DNA of 64,000 nucleotides. It comes from Sphingomonas pokkalii. GTDB taxonomy: Bacteria > Pseudomonadota > Alphaproteobacteria > Sphingomonadales > Sphingomonadaceae. Of this stretch, positions 1 through 9,430 are shown one piece after another (the stretch's first letter is position 1; every line of letters begins with the position of its first letter). Where the stretch lies: assembly GCF_003096275.1 (NCBI RefSeq), contig NZ_QENQ01000001.1:124001-188000 (forward strand). Direction: 5' to 3'. The notes beneath the pieces are model-generated. The model ran no database searches, had not been told where the DNA came from, and saw only the letters and a program-made list of their open reading frames with translations. The position numbers were made by a program, and so were the translations under genes.

Positions 1-1
1 G

Positions 2-163
2 TTCAACCCGGTCGTATATCTGGTCAGCGGCTTCCGCTGGAGCTTCTTCGGCAAGGGCGATGTCGCGATCGGGTGGAGCCTGGGCTTCACCGGCGGCTTT
101 CTGCTGCTGTGCCTTGCGCTGATCGTGTGGATCTTCCGCACCGGATATCGGCTGAAGAACTGA
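2..163 (+). CDS. ABC-2 type transporter permease, C-terminal end (partial)
   Basis: Only the last 53 codons are in the window; the reading frame enters at base 2 and ends at TGA 161-163. The end of the protein reads FNPVVYLVSGFRWSFFG, then a hydrophobic helix (GGFLLLCLALIVWIF) and a short basic tail (RTGYRLKN). The NP-hydrophobic-SGFRW pattern followed by one last membrane helix is typical of ABC-2 type export permeases (NodJ/KpsM/DrrB-like), which pair with an ATPase encoded just upstream, outside this window. The substrate cannot be judged from this fragment. Confidence 0.7.
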   Translation, partial: FNPVVYLVSGFRWSFFGKGDVAIGWSLGFTGGFLLLCLALIVWIFRTGYRLKN

Positions 164-170
164 CGCGCCC

Positions 171-1430
171 CTATAGCAGCACGTCGACAGCGTGGATTGC
201 CACGCCGACCATACCGCCCACCAGCGTGCCGTTGATGCGGATATATTGCAGATCGCGGCCCACCGCATTCTCGAGGCGGGAGGTGACGGTCTGCGCGTCC
301 CATCCGCGGATCGTATCCGATACCAGCCGGACGATGCCGTCGCCATAATCGGATGCGGCGCCCACGGCGGTACGGCGGACGAAGCGATTGATCGTGCGCG
401 CCAGCCGGGCGTCGGTCTGCAGCGTGCCGCCGAACTGGCGCAGCGCCTCGCCCATCCGGCCGCCCAGGGCACGCTCGGGATCGCGCGCCAAGCGCAGCAT
501 CGCCGCGCGGCTCTGCTCCCACAGCCCATCGATCCAGCGCTGAAAGCCCTGGTTCTCGAGCATCTCCAGCTTGAACGCCTCCACCCGTGCGCGCAGCTCC
601 GGATCGTGCTGCAGCCGCTCGGCGAGGCGCTCCAGCCCTTCCTCCACCTTGCCACGCACGGGATGTTCGGGGTCTTCGGCCATCTCGTCGATCAGCTTCT
701 TCAGCCCCTCGATGATCTTGGTGGCCAGCGTCTCGTCCAGCCCGGTCCAGCGCATCACCGCGCCCGCGCGGGCATGAACCATCTCACGGATCAGATGCTC
801 GTTGGCCTCCAGGATGCGCGCGCCGCCGCGGATCATCGAATCCAGCAGCGGCAGGTGGCGACCATTGGCGATCGCCGCTGCCAGCGCCTGGCCGAACAGC
901 GGCGCGACATCGATCGCACGGAGCCGGGACGCGATCGCCCCCTTGGCCATGCCGCCCAGCCGCACCTGATCGAGCGATTCGAGAATATTGGCCGCCAGCC
1001 GGGAGGCGCCCGCGCCGATCCGGCCGGTGCCGTGCGCCGGCGCCGCGAGCCAGCGCCCGGCCGCCCCCGCCACGTCCAGCCGCTGCATCCGCCGCGCCAC
1101 CACCCGCGGGATCAGGAAATTGGCGCGCAGGAACTGGCCCAGCGTCTCGGCGATGCGATCCTTGTTGCGCGGGATGATCGCGGTGTGCGGGATCGGCAGG
1201 TGCAGCGGGTGGCGAAACAACGCCGTCACCGCGAACCAGTCGGCCAGACCACCTACCATCGCCGCTTCGGCAAAGGCACGCACGAACGGGAGAACGGGGT
1301 GCAGATCCGCATAATGGCGCGCGAGCAGGAACAACGCTGCCATGAACAGCAGCAGGCCGGTGGCAGCCCGCCGCATCCGGCGGAGGCCAGAGGGAGCACT
1401 GTCGGCGGACAAGGAGGAGACTGGGGCCAT
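171..1430 (-). CDS. DUF445 family membrane protein
   Basis: This 419-residue protein belongs to DUF445 (YjiN-like). Near the N-terminus it has a hydrophobic segment (GLLLFMAALFLLA) followed by the family signature AMVGGLADWFAVTALFRHPL and IPHTAIIP. A long helical region rich in R, L and E follows, and a hydrophobic C-terminus (GTLVGGMVGVAIHAVDVLL) probably re-enters the membrane. The molecular function of the family is unknown; members are inner-membrane proteins. I chose ATG 1430 because the family homology begins shortly after it; the frame stays open to an ATG at 1553, but that extension is low in recognisable sequence. It lies downstream of and in the same direction as the RND pump genes, 135 bases from the permease, so it may share their transcript. 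Confidence 0.85.
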   Translation of the reverse strand: MAPVSSLSADSAPSGLRRMRRAATGLLLFMAALFLLARHYADLHPVLPFVRAFAEAAMVGGLADWFAVTALFRHPLHLPIPHTAIIPRNKDRIAETLGQFLRANFLIPRVVARRMQRLDVAGAAGRWLAAPAHGTGRIGAGASRLAANILESLDQVRLGGMAKGAIASRLRAIDVAPLFGQALAAAIANGRHLPLLDSMIRGGARILEANEHLIREMVHARAGAVMRWTGLDETLATKIIEGLKKLIDEMAEDPEHPVRGKVEEGLERLAERLQHDPELRARVEAFKLEMLENQGFQRWIDGLWEQSRAAMLRLARDPERALGGRMGEALRQFGGTLQTDARLARTINRFVRRTAVGAASDYGDGIVRLVSDTIRGWDAQTVTSRLENAVGRDLQYIRINGTLVGGMVGVAIHAVDVLL

Positions 1431-1565
1431 GGCGAGCGGAACGCGGCTCAGCGCCACATGCTCCCCGGGCGGGACATCAGGCAGGAACGGGAGGGCATCC
1501 GGCGGTCGTTCATGCCGCAGACCATGCCCTCCCCCAGCCCGGCTCGCAAGCAAGCCGCGTCGATA

Positions 1566-4500
1566 TCACTCCGCCGGCTGGACGCCGTCGTCGCCCGGCT
1601 TGTGATCGATCGCCCCCGCCTCGGGCGCAGGCCCGAGCACGCGGCTGCCGTCATCGCCCGGACGATAGGTGAGCAGCCGCCGCGACAGGCGCGGACCCAG
1701 CCAGCCCTCCAGCCCCACCGCGAGGCTGAACAGCGCCGGCACGATCACCAACGTGAGCAGCGTCGAGACGATCAGACCGCCGATCACCACCACGCCCATC
1801 GGCGCGCGGAACGACGAGTCGCCGTTCAGCGAGAGGGCGGTCGGCACCATGCCGGCCACCATCGCGATGGTGGTCATCAAGATCGGCTGAGCGCGCTTGT
1901 GGCCGGCATCGACGATCGCCGCCACCTTCGGCACGCCCTTCTCCATCTCTTCCAGCGCGAAATCGACGAGCAGGATCGAGTTCTTCGCGACGATCCCGAA
2001 CAGCATCAGGATACCGATATAGACCGGCAGGCTGATCGGCATCCCCAGCAGGGCAAGCATCACCAACCCGCCCAGCGGCGCGTTGAGCAGCGAGCCCATG
2101 TTGACGATCGGCGAAACGAAGCGGCGATACAGCAGCACCATCACCGCGAAGACCAGGAAGATGCCCGATGCCAGCGCGATGAGGAAGTTGGTGATCATCT
2201 CCGCCTGCCACTTGGCCTGGCCCACCGTCATCTCGGTCACGCCCATCGGCAGCGCCTTCATGATCGGCAGCGCGTGGATCTCCTTCATCACGTCACCGGA
2301 AACATAGGGCTTTCCGGTCGCCGGGTTCATCGCGAGATCGCCGCCGACGACAAGCCGCCGCTGCAGGTTCAGGCGATCGATCTTGGTCGGCCCGGCGGCG
2401 AAACGGATGTCCGCCACCGCCGACAGCGGCACCGATCCGCCGTTACCCGTCTGTACGCGCATGTTCTGGAGCGTTTCCAGCTTGGCGCGCGCATCCTGGT
2501 TGAGCGCAACCCGGATCGGGATCTGCCGATCGGAAAGCGAGAAGCGCGCACTGTTCTGCTCAATGTCCCCCAGCGTAGCGACGCGGATGGCATTGGACAG
2601 CGCGGCGGTGGTTACGCCAAGATCGGCGGCGAGGTCGAGCCGCGGCGAGATCACGATTTCCGGCCGCTGCAGATCGCCCGAGACGCGCGGCGCGACGACC
2701 GATTTCAGCCCCTCCATCTGCTTCACCAGCGTGAGCGCAGTCTGGTTGAGCAGCACCGGATCCTCACCACCCAGCGTGATCGTCAGGTCCCGCCCCGAGG
2801 AGCCCCAGCCGAACTGCGAACGGAAGTTCACCCGCGCATCCGGAATGGCGAGCAGCTTGGGTGCCACACGCTTTTCGAATTCGGTGCTCTTCTCGGTGCG
2901 TCCGCTCTTCTTGTCGGCCAGGTCGGCGGTCACGCGGCCATTGGCGACGAAGGTACGGGCATAGGTATGTTCCACCCCCGGTTCGGCGCGCAGGATCGCG
3001 GCGACCTGCTGCACGACGCGGTCGGTCTGCGCCAGCGTGGTGCCGGGCACCATTTCGATCGTGGCGGTCACGCTATCCTGGTCCTGCGCCGGCTGGAAGG
3101 TCTGCGGCATCAGCACCATCAGCGCGACGGTGCCGCCCAGCGACAGCACATAGGCGAGAATCGCAACCCAGCGATGCAGCAGCGTCCATTCCAGCAGCCG
3201 CACATATAGTCGCATCACCGGCCCGCCACCATGTTCGACATGGCCGTGCGCCTTCAGGAAATAGGCGGCGATCATCGGCGTGAGCATCCGGGCGACGGCC
3301 AGCGACATCAGCACCGCAGCAACGACCGTCAGGCCGAAATTCTTGAAGAACTGGCCCGAAATGCCGGGCATCAGGCCCACCGGCAGGAACACCGCGACGA
3401 TCGACATGGTGGTGGCAAGCACCGCCACGCCGATCTCGTCGGCCGCGTCGATCGAAGCCTGATAGGCCGATTTGCCCATCCGCATGTGGCGGACGATGTT
3501 CTCGATCTCCACGATCGCATCGTCCACCAGCACGCCCGCCACCAGGCTGAGCGCAAGCAGCGTCATCTGGTTGAGCGTGAAGCCCAGCATGTCCATGAAC
3601 CAGAAGCTGGGAATCGCCGATAGCGGGATGGCCAGTGCCGAGATCACCGTCGCCCGCCAGTCGCGCAGGAACAGGAAGACGACGACCACGGCGAGCACCG
3701 CGCCTTCGATCATCGCCTCCATCGCGGTATGATATTGCTCCAGGGCGTATTTGCTCTGGTTGTTGAGCAGCTCGAAACGAACCTTTGGATTGTTCTTTTC
3801 CAGCGCCCGCAGCTTCTGCTGCGCCTCTTCGAAGATGGTGACGTCCGATGCGCCCTTGGCGCGCTGGATGTCGAACGAAATCACCGGATGCCCGTCATAG
3901 CGCGCCAGCTTGCGCTGCTCGGCATAGCCATCCTTCACCAGCGCGATATCCGCAAGCCGCACGGTACGGCCGACGCCGGTCGAAATCTGGGTCTGGCCCA
4001 GCGTATAGGCGTCCTTGGCGTTGCCGACGACGCGCAGCGACTGTTCGAAGCCCGAAATCTCGGCACGGCCGCCCGCGGCGTTCAGGTTCACCTGGCGCAA
4101 CTGCTGGTTCACCTGGCTCGCGGTCAGGCCGAAGCTGGCGAGCTTGGCGGGATCGAGCACGACGCTGATCTCGCGATTGACGCCACCATTGCGCTGTACG
4201 GCGGCCATGCCGTTGATCGACAGCAACTCCTTGGTGACGCTGTTGTCGATATACCAGGAAAGCTGCTCCACCGTCATGTCGGTGGCGGTGGCGGCGAAGC
4301 TGGCCACTTCGTTGTCGCTCGCGCTGTCGACGCGGCCGACCTGCGGCTCCAGGATGCCGTCGGGCAGGTTGCCGCGGATCTGCTGGATCGCGCTGCGCAC
4401 GTCTTCCACCGCGCGATCGATCGGGGTGCCGATCGCCAGCTGCACCACCGTCTGGCTGTTGCCTTCCGAGACGGTCGAGTTGATCTCGTCGATGCCCTGC

Positions 4501-4730
4501 AGGCTGCGGACCGCGGATTCGACTTTCTGGGTGATCTGCGTCTCCAGCTCGCTCGGCGCGGCGCCGGGCTGGCTGATCGAAATCCAGACGATCGGAAAGT
4601 CGATGTCCGGGCTGTTGTTCACGTCCATGCGGCTGAAGCTGACCAGCCCGGCGATGGTGAGGAACAGGAACAGGACGATCGGCGGTACCGGATTGCGGAT
4701 GGCCCAGGCCGAGATGTTGCGAAAGCTCAT
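1566..4730 (-). CDS. RND family efflux pump permease (AcrB/MexB-like)
   Basis: This is a proton-driven inner-membrane exporter of the hydrophobe/amphiphile RND family. It is 1054 residues long, the usual size. The N-terminus has the typical first helix ([17 protein letters not shown]), followed by the pore domain and TM4 with the paired aspartates in [11 protein letters not shown] (D403/D404, matching AcrB D407/D408) that carry protons. A second periplasmic half and six C-terminal helices follow, including [14 protein letters not shown]. It is encoded 12 bases downstream of the adaptor, so the two form one operon. No outer-membrane TolC-type gene is adjacent; the pump would have to recruit one from elsewhere. 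Substrates cannot be predicted from sequence alone. No local repressor gene is visible. Confidence 0.95.
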   Translation of the reverse strand: MSFRNISAWAIRNPVPPIVLFLFLTIAGLVSFSRMDVNNSPDIDFPIVWISISQPGAAPSELETQITQKVESAVRSLQGIDEINSTVSEGNSQTVVQLAIGTPIDRAVEDVRSAIQQIRGNLPDGILEPQVGRVDSASDNEVASFAATATDMTVEQLSWYIDNSVTKELLSINGMAAVQRNGGVNREISVVLDPAKLASFGLTASQVNQQLRQVNLNAAGGRAEISGFEQSLRVVGNAKDAYTLGQTQISTGVGRTVRLADIALVKDGYAEQRKLARYDGHPVISFDIQRAKGASDVTIFEEAQQKLRALEKNNPKVRFELLNNQSKYALEQYHTAMEAMIEGAVLAVVVVFLFLRDWRATVISALAIPLSAIPSFWFMDMLGFTLNQMTLLALSLVAGVLVDDAIVEIENIVRHMRMGKSAYQASIDAADEIGVAVLATTMSIVAVFLPVGLMPGISGQFFKNFGLTVVAAVLMSLAVARMLTPMIAAYFLKAHGHVEHGGGPVMRLYVRLLEWTLLHRWVAILAYVLSLGGTVALMVLMPQTFQPAQDQDSVTATIEMVPGTTLAQTDRVVQQVAAILRAEPGVEHTYARTFVANGRVTADLADKKSGRTEKSTEFEKRVAPKLLAIPDARVNFRSQFGWGSSGRDLTITLGGEDPVLLNQTALTLVKQMEGLKSVVAPRVSGDLQRPEIVISPRLDLAADLGVTTAALSNAIRVATLGDIEQNSARFSLSDRQIPIRVALNQDARAKLETLQNMRVQTGNGGSVPLSAVADIRFAAGPTKIDRLNLQRRLVVGGDLAMNPATGKPYVSGDVMKEIHALPIMKALPMGVTEMTVGQAKWQAEMITNFLIALASGIFLVFAVMVLLYRRFVSPIVNMGSLLNAPLGGLVMLALLGMPISLPVYIGILMLFGIVAKNSILLVDFALEEMEKGVPKVAAIVDAGHKRAQPILMTTIAMVAGMVPTALSLNGDSSFRAPMGVVVIGGLIVSTLLTLVIVPALFSLAVGLEGWLGPRLSRRLLTYRPGDDGSRVLGPAPEAGAIDHKPGDDGVQPAE

Positions 4731-4742
4731 CGCGCCGATCCC

Positions 4743-5924
4743 TTACTTCTTCTCGAGCTGGGGTATGACCTTCTGGCCCGGATTGAGGAACGCACCCGCG
4801 GTCATCACCACGCGTTCGGTGCCGTCCAGCCCAGTCCTGATCTGAACGCCCTGATCGGAAACGTCGCCGGTGGTTACCGGACGGCGGACCGCTTCGTTCC
4901 TGTCGTTCAGGATGTAGACGTAATTGCCCTGCTGGTCGCTCTGCACCGCAGATTGCGGGAGCATCACCGCCGTCACATTGCCTGCGACGATGGTCGCGCT
5001 GGCGAAACCGCCGGGACGCAGCGCCGGGCTATAAGGCAGCTCCACCCGCGCGATGCCGAGCCGCGTCGTCGGATCGATCACCGGCGAAACCTGCCAGACC
5101 TGCCCCTTGAAGCGCAGTTGGGTGCCGACCGGGGTTACTTCGGCAGGGGCGCCGACGCGGAGCTTCTGGACATCGGATTCGGCGAGCTGGGTACGCAGTT
5201 CGAACTTGCCGCCCATCGCCATGCGGAACAGCGCGCCCGATGCGGAACTCACGATCTGGCCCGGTTCGATCTGGCGCGCGAGCACCAGGCCGGCTTCCGG
5301 CGCGCGGATATCGAGCCGGTGGTTGCGCGCCTGGGTTTCGGCGAGTTGCGCCTTGGCGACGCGGACACGGGCAAGCGCCTGGTCGCGGGTGGCGGTGCGC
5401 TGGTCGATATCGGCGCGCGAAATGAACCCGTTGCTCACCAGCTTCTGGGCGCGTTCGAGATTGGCCTGGGCCAACTTCGCCTCGGCTTCGGCGACGCGGA
5501 TCTGCGCTGCCAGCGACTCGGCAGTCTGCACCTGCACCGAACGATCGACCACGGCCAGCACCTGGCCCTTCTCCACCCAGCTGCCGGCATCCACCAGCAC
5601 CCGCGTGACGATTCCGCCTTCGCCGGCAACGCCCACCGGCATCTCGCGCTTGGCGGCCAGCGAGCCGTTGCCGGTGACGATCGTCGAAATCGCCTGGCGG
5701 CCCGGCGCGGCGACCGTCACCGTCTGCAACTGGGTCTGGGCCTTGCCGTCCTTCGCGGCCGGCACCTGCTCGCCGGCTGGGCTGCGCATGATCAAAGCGG
5801 CTGCGATCACGACCAGAACGAAGGCGGCCAGGCCGATCCACAGCCAGCGCCGTCCACGCCGCTCCGGTTCCCCCTCGAAACCGAGCCGCTCCTGCCGTCC
5901 CAACATGCCTGCCTCGTAATTCAT
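4743..5924 (-). CDS. RND efflux periplasmic adaptor subunit (membrane fusion protein)
   Basis: This 393-residue membrane fusion protein bridges the RND permease to an outer-membrane channel. After a basic N-terminus there is a single transmembrane anchor (WIGLAAFVLVVIAAALI). Next come the split lipoyl/barrel-sandwich domain (VLVDAGSWVEKGQVLAVVD early; LDIRAPEAGLVLARQIEPGQIV later), an alpha-helical hairpin rich in A, E and Q between them, the beta-barrel domain and a membrane-proximal domain. I chose ATG 5924; the frame is open to 5996, but the extra residues do not resemble the family and would precede the anchor with an unusual tail. It is the first gene of the pump operon. The 266-base gap to the divergent SIMPL gene must hold its promoter; the weak dyad around 6028-6047 (CTTG and CAAG ends) is the only operator-like site I noticed there. 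Confidence 0.93.
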   Translation of the reverse strand: MNYEAGMLGRQERLGFEGEPERRGRRWLWIGLAAFVLVVIAAALIMRSPAGEQVPAAKDGKAQTQLQTVTVAAPGRQAISTIVTGNGSLAAKREMPVGVAGEGGIVTRVLVDAGSWVEKGQVLAVVDRSVQVQTAESLAAQIRVAEAEAKLAQANLERAQKLVSNGFISRADIDQRTATRDQALARVRVAKAQLAETQARNHRLDIRAPEAGLVLARQIEPGQIVSSASGALFRMAMGGKFELRTQLAESDVQKLRVGAPAEVTPVGTQLRFKGQVWQVSPVIDPTTRLGIARVELPYSPALRPGGFASATIVAGNVTAVMLPQSAVQSDQQGNYVYILNDRNEAVRRPVTTGDVSDQGVQIRTGLDGTERVVMTAGAFLNPGQKVIPQLEKK

Positions 5925-6190
5925 GCGCCTACCCCGCTCGGGACGAGCGATCGTCTCCGGTCGCACTGTATTATCGGAATATATCACCGGCCACAAGGCC
6001 GATGTACCACGCCCCGACGAATGCCTGCTTGTACACGTTCGTTCAAGTCACAGCCAAGAAAATCTCCTGTATGTGCGCTTCCGTGCAAGTAACGATGGAT
6101 CCCGCCTTCGGCAGATCCGTTCAGGCTGTGTTCGTCTGCGGCCGTCGACAAGCCGGTGCAGGGAAACGACCAACCACTGGAGAAATACCC

Positions 6191-6919
6191 ATGATCCGCA
6201 CCTTGCCGCTCGCCGCCCTGGTGGCGCTGGCTACCGCGCCCACGGCATTTGCCCAGGCCGGCCCGGTCACCCAGGCGCTGCCTGCCGATGCCACCGTGCT
6301 CGACGTGGTCGCCGAAGGGACGACCACGCGCGTGCCCGATCTCGCCGTGATCCAGGCCGGAGTCGTCATCGCAGCGCCGACGGCCGCGGCGGCCATGCAG
6401 CAGAATGCCGCCCGCATGGCGGCGGTGCTGGCGGCGCTGCGCAAGGCGGGAATCGCCGAACGCGACCTGCAGACCACCGCGGTCAGCCTCTCGCCGCAAT
6501 ATCGCTATCAGGAGAACAAGCCTCCGGTGATCACCGGCTATCAGGCGTCGAACCAGGTGACGGTGCGGTTTCGCGATGTGGCGAAGAGCGGCCCGATCCT
6601 GGACATTCTGGTCGCCCAGGGCGCGAACAACATCGCCGGCCCGCACCTGACGCTGTCGGATGAAGAGGGCGCGCTCGACGAGGCTCGTCGCGATGCGATC
6701 GCCCGCGCCCGCGCCCGCGCGACGCTCTACGCGCAGGCCGCGGGTCTCAAAGTGGAGCGCATCCTGCTGATATCGGAGAGCGGCAGTTCCGTGCCACCAG
6801 CGCCGATGCCGATGCTCGCGATGCGCGCCAAGGCATTCGCGCCGCAGGAAGACAGCGCGATCGTGCCCGGCGAGCAGAAGATCACCGCCAGCGTTTCGGT
6901 GCGCTTCCTGCTCAAATAG
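6191..6919 (+). CDS. SIMPL domain-containing periplasmic protein (DUF541)
   Basis: This 242-residue secreted protein has a clear signal peptide (basic MIR, hydrophobic core, cleavage after AFAQA). The SIMPL/DUF541 domain then fills the chain. It shows VVAEGTTTRVPDLAVIQAGV at the start, a central RYQENKPPVITGYQASNQV segment, and the AIARARARATLYAQAAGL helix near residue 170. Relatives such as E. coli YggE are linked to protection against oxidative stress, though no enzymatic activity is established. ATG 6191 is preceded by GGAG at a good distance, which favours it over the longer open frame starting at 6002. It is divergent from the RND pump and ends at a strong terminator. Confidence 0.9.
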   Translation: MIRTLPLAALVALATAPTAFAQAGPVTQALPADATVLDVVAEGTTTRVPDLAVIQAGVVIAAPTAAAAMQQNAARMAAVLAALRKAGIAERDLQTTAVSLSPQYRYQENKPPVITGYQASNQVTVRFRDVAKSGPILDILVAQGANNIAGPHLTLSDEEGALDEARRDAIARARARATLYAQAAGLKVERILLISESGSSVPPAPMPMLAMRAKAFAPQEDSAIVPGEQKITASVSVRFLLK

Positions 6920-6947
6920 GTCGCTGCGCGGCCGCCACGCAGCCACG

Positions 6948-6979
6948 AAAAAGGGCCGCCCCGGCAGGGCGGCCCTTTT
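6948..6979. terminator. Bidirectional rho-independent terminator
   Basis: A perfect GC-rich stem (AAAAGGGCCGCCC pairing with GGGCGGCCCTTTT) with a five-base CGGCA loop lies between the convergent SIMPL and GlsB-like genes. It has an A-run on one side and a T-run on the other, so it can stop transcription from both sides. Confidence 0.9.
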
Positions 6980-7005
6980 GTTCGTCGATCGCGGGCGGTC
7001 GCCGA

Positions 7006-7263
7006 TTAGCGGACGGCGCCGCGGCGAACCAAGTTCACGATCGCGAGCAGGATGACGGCACCAACCAGCGATACCAGGAACGTCATCGGCGTGATGACGC
7101 CGCTGTTGATGTTACCACCGAACAACAGTCCGCCGATAAAGGCGCCGACGATGCCGACGACGATGTTCAGGAAGATGCCCTGCTGGGCATCGGTCCGCAT
7201 GATGATGCTTGCAAGCCAACCGACCACACCGCCGATGACGAGCCAAACGATAAAGCCTACCAT
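7006..7263 (-). CDS. GlsB/YeaQ/YmgE family stress-response membrane protein
   Basis: This 85-residue protein is almost entirely hydrophobic. It has three predicted helices: FIVWLVIGGVVGWLASIIM, a glycine-rich middle helix (NIVVGIVGAFIGGLLFGG) and FLVSLVGAVILLAIVNLV. These glycine zippers and the N-terminal GxxxGW pattern are the hallmark of the transglycosylase-associated/GlsB family of small inner-membrane proteins induced by general stress. The start is supported by AGGAGGG seven bases upstream. The gene is monocistronic and faces the terminator at 6948-6979. Its precise role is unknown. Confidence 0.93.
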   Translation of the reverse strand: MVGFIVWLVIGGVVGWLASIIMRTDAQQGIFLNIVVGIVGAFIGGLLFGGNINSGVITPMTFLVSLVGAVILLAIVNLVRRGAVR

Positions 7264-7390
7264 TCGTCCCTCCTTTTACTTGCCCGGCGCCCCGGGCGAC
7301 GAAAAGGAAATCGATCGATCGTCTAGTTTGTTCCGGGGCCTTATTTTCTGGAGCCGGGGGAACCAATGCGCAGGGGCAGCGCCTCCTCGT

Positions 7391-7690
7391 TCAGAATTTC
7401 TGCTGACGCTCGTACAACGAACGATAATGCTGGATCCGCGTCACGCGCAGGCCCGGCATCCCCGATCGATCGATCGCGCGCTGCCAGCCGGCGAATTCCT
7501 CCACCGTCAGGCCGTACCGCTCGCAAACCTCATCGACCGTCAGCAGTCCGCCGTTCACCGCGGCGACGACTTCGGCCTTGCGGCGAACCACCCAGCGCGT
7601 GGTTTCCGGCGGCGGCAGCGTCTCCAGCGTCAGCGGCTCGCCGAGCGGACCGATAACCTTTGCGGGACGGATCTTCTGGTTTTCAATCAT
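7391..7690 (-). CDS. sciP: CtrA inhibitor SciP (DUF1153)
   Basis: This 99-residue protein matches the SciP/DUF1153 family. It has an N-terminal VIGPLGEPLTLETLPPP segment, then RWVVRRKAEVVAAVNGGLLTVDEVCERYGLTVEEF, a helix-turn-helix that resembles a transposase or Trp-repressor fold. In Caulobacter, SciP binds the master cell-cycle regulator CtrA in G1 and blocks activation of CtrA targets. The length equals that of known SciP proteins with a short C-terminal extension. It is transcribed alone, with a 484-base gap upstream before the divergent mnmA. A weak CtrA-like site (TTGA-N7-CTAA) lies about 60-75 bases upstream of its start, but it has mismatches to TTAA-N7-TTAA. Confidence 0.92.
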   Translation of the reverse strand: MIENQKIRPAKVIGPLGEPLTLETLPPPETTRWVVRRKAEVVAAVNGGLLTVDEVCERYGLTVEEFAGWQRAIDRSGMPGLRVTRIQHYRSLYERQQKF

Positions 7691-8174
7691 CTACCAACCT
7701 CTTGGGCCGAGGCCCCGTTACGCGACACGGCAGCGACTGTTACGCACTCGTCTTGAACATCGGCTAAAATGGCAAGGTAAACGCGCACTTCACTATTCCT
7801 GCCACCGCCGTAACGCGGCGGCGGCCCCCAGGTGGAATGCACCATGGGCGGGGGCGAGCAGTGCAGCGCGCGGCAGTGGCATAGACAGGCGTGTCTGGAT
7901 CCGCGCCGTTGGGCTTGCGGCCTGCCGCGCGGCGATGCCGACCAGCAGCACCGCGAGGCCAATCGGCATCGCGGCGGCTGTCGGGTCGCTGGCCAAACGG
8001 GCAAAACTCAAATCCACCAATGCATTCCAGTTCGCTTTATCTAAAATTGGCTTTTACGCCGGCAGTGCTGAAGGCCGGGTAAAAGCCAAGCAAAGGGTAG
8101 CTTAACCTGGTTCCCGAAGGCTTTCCGAGCGCACCGGGTAGCGTCCGGAACGGGAAACCCCTATTTGGCCGGCC
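7691..8174. other. Intergenic stretch between sciP and mnmA
   Basis: This 484-base gap separates two divergent genes and should hold both promoters. It contains a hairpin annotated separately at 8049-8087. An open frame on the minus strand (8020 down to 7793, TTG start, 75 codons) could encode a small protein with one hydrophobic segment, but it has no good ribosome binding site and I do not call it a gene. No RNA gene was recognised. Confidence 0.5.
8049..8087. repeat. 15-bp stem inverted repeat upstream of mnmA
   Basis: Bases 8049-8063 (GGCTTTTACGCCGGC) pair with 8073-8087 (GGCCGGGTAAAAGCC) with two mismatches near the top, around a nine-base loop. It lies 88 bases before the mnmA start and has no U-run on either side, so it is not a classic terminator. 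It could be a leader hairpin or a protein-binding palindrome. Confidence 0.55.
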
Positions 8175-9272
8175 ATGAACCCAGGTGATTTCCAGCTGCC
8201 CGAGCCGTTGTCGGCGCGGCGAATCGTCGTTGCCATGTCCGGCGGCGTCGATTCGTCGGTCGTGGCAGCGCTCGCGGCGCGCAGCGGGGCGGAAACGATC
8301 GGCATCACGCTCCAGCTCTACGATCATGGCGAAGCGGTGGGCCGGGCCGGCAGTTGCTGCGCGGGCCGCGACATTCGCGACGCCCGGGCGGTGTGCGACA
8401 GGCTGGGCATCGCCCATTATGTGTTCGATCACGCCAGCAGCTTCCGCACCCAGGTGATCGACGACTTCGCCGACGAGTATCTCGCCGGCCGCACGCCCAT
8501 TCCGTGCGTGAAATGCAATATGGGCCCGAAATTCACCGATCTGTTCGCGCTCGCCCGCGATCTCGGGGCCGATTGTCTCGCCACCGGACATTATGTCCGC
8601 CGTGCCGTCGGGCCGCAGGGCGCCGAACTTCATCGCGCCGCCGATCCGGCGCGCGACCAGAGCTATTTCCTGTTTGCGACAACCGCGGCGCAGCTCGATT
8701 TCCTCCGCTTCCCGCTGGGCGGCCTGCCAAAGCCGGCAGTGCGCGCACTGGCGGCGGAGCTGGATCTGGCGGTGGCGGGGAAGCCCGACAGTCAGGATAT
8801 CTGCTTCGTCCCCGACGGCGATTACGCATCGCTGGTAAAGAAGCTGCGGCCTGAGGCGGCAGACGGCGGCGACATCGTCGACGAAGCGGGCCGCAAGCTG
8901 GGGGAGCATCGCGGGCTGATCCACTTCACCGTCGGCCAGCGCCGCGGGCTCGAGATCGGCGGCGCCGCCGAACCCTATTACGTCCTGCGACTCGATGCCG
9001 CCACCCAGCAGGTGATCGTCGGCCCGCGCCGCGCGCTGGCCGTACGCGCCGCGCGACTGGAAGGCGTCAACTGGCTGGCCGGCGACTATCAGGGGCCGAT
9101 GCACGCCAAAGTCCGCAGCCTCGCCAAGCCGGTGCCCGCCCGTTTCGATGGCGAACGCCTGGTGTTCGAGGAACCCGAATATGGCGTCGCACCCGGGCAG
9201 GCGGCGGTGCTCTATGCCGCGGATCGCGTGCTCGGCGGCGGCTGGATCGCGGGAACCGAACGCGCGGAATAG
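8175..9272 (+). CDS. mnmA: tRNA 2-thiouridine(34) synthase MnmA
   Basis: MnmA adenylates U34 of tRNA-Glu, -Gln and -Lys and transfers sulfur to it, using a TusE/IscS-type relay. The 365-residue sequence has the PP-loop ATP-pyrophosphatase motif SGGVDSS at residues 22-28. It has the nucleophile/auxiliary cysteine pair of this family: C111 in the PCVKCN motif and C210 in DSQDICF. The C-terminal FTVGQRRGL segment is typical of the central and beta-barrel domains. Start ATG 8175 gives the normal N-terminus. It is followed by a 158-base gap before kdsD, so it is probably transcribed separately. Confidence 0.96.
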   Translation: MNPGDFQLPEPLSARRIVVAMSGGVDSSVVAALAARSGAETIGITLQLYDHGEAVGRAGSCCAGRDIRDARAVCDRLGIAHYVFDHASSFRTQVIDDFADEYLAGRTPIPCVKCNMGPKFTDLFALARDLGADCLATGHYVRRAVGPQGAELHRAADPARDQSYFLFATTAAQLDFLRFPLGGLPKPAVRALAAELDLAVAGKPDSQDICFVPDGDYASLVKKLRPEAADGGDIVDEAGRKLGEHRGLIHFTVGQRRGLEIGGAAEPYYVLRLDAATQQVIVGPRRALAVRAARLEGVNWLAGDYQGPMHAKVRSLAKPVPARFDGERLVFEEPEYGVAPGQAAVLYAADRVLGGGWIAGTERAE

Positions 9273-9430
9273 CCTGGCCGCCGCCGCACGATTCGACGAA
9301 TGGCCGGCACCCAGGCTTGCATCCCGGCCAACGGGCTGCAAGATGCTGGCGGAACTGAATGAAAACGGGTGTTGTTGGTCCGGGCGCACCTGCGGCGATC
9401 GTAATGCACGGGGGGCGTGCGGGGAATGAA

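Noticed and set aside
192..3209. A 1005-codon open frame on the plus strand opposite DUF445 and the RND permease
   Set aside because: It is a GC-driven antisense frame with composition dominated by Arg, His and Gln and no family match, while the minus strand holds two clear protein families.
6028..6047. A dyad in the promoter gap of the RND pump (CTTG ... CAAG)
   Set aside because: Too few matching bases to call an operator, and no TetR-type gene is nearby.
3729..6092. A 787-codon plus-strand frame opposite the RND pump genes
   Set aside because: It shadows the adaptor and permease genes, which have clear motifs on the other strand.
7747..7770. A CtrA-like site upstream of sciP (TTGA-N7-CTAA)
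   Set aside because: Two mismatches to the TTAA-N7-TTAA consensus; such weak matches are expected by chance.
7793..8020. A 75-codon minus-strand frame upstream of sciP
   Set aside because: It needs a TTG start, has no clear ribosome binding site and no family I know. A hydrophobic stretch alone is not enough.
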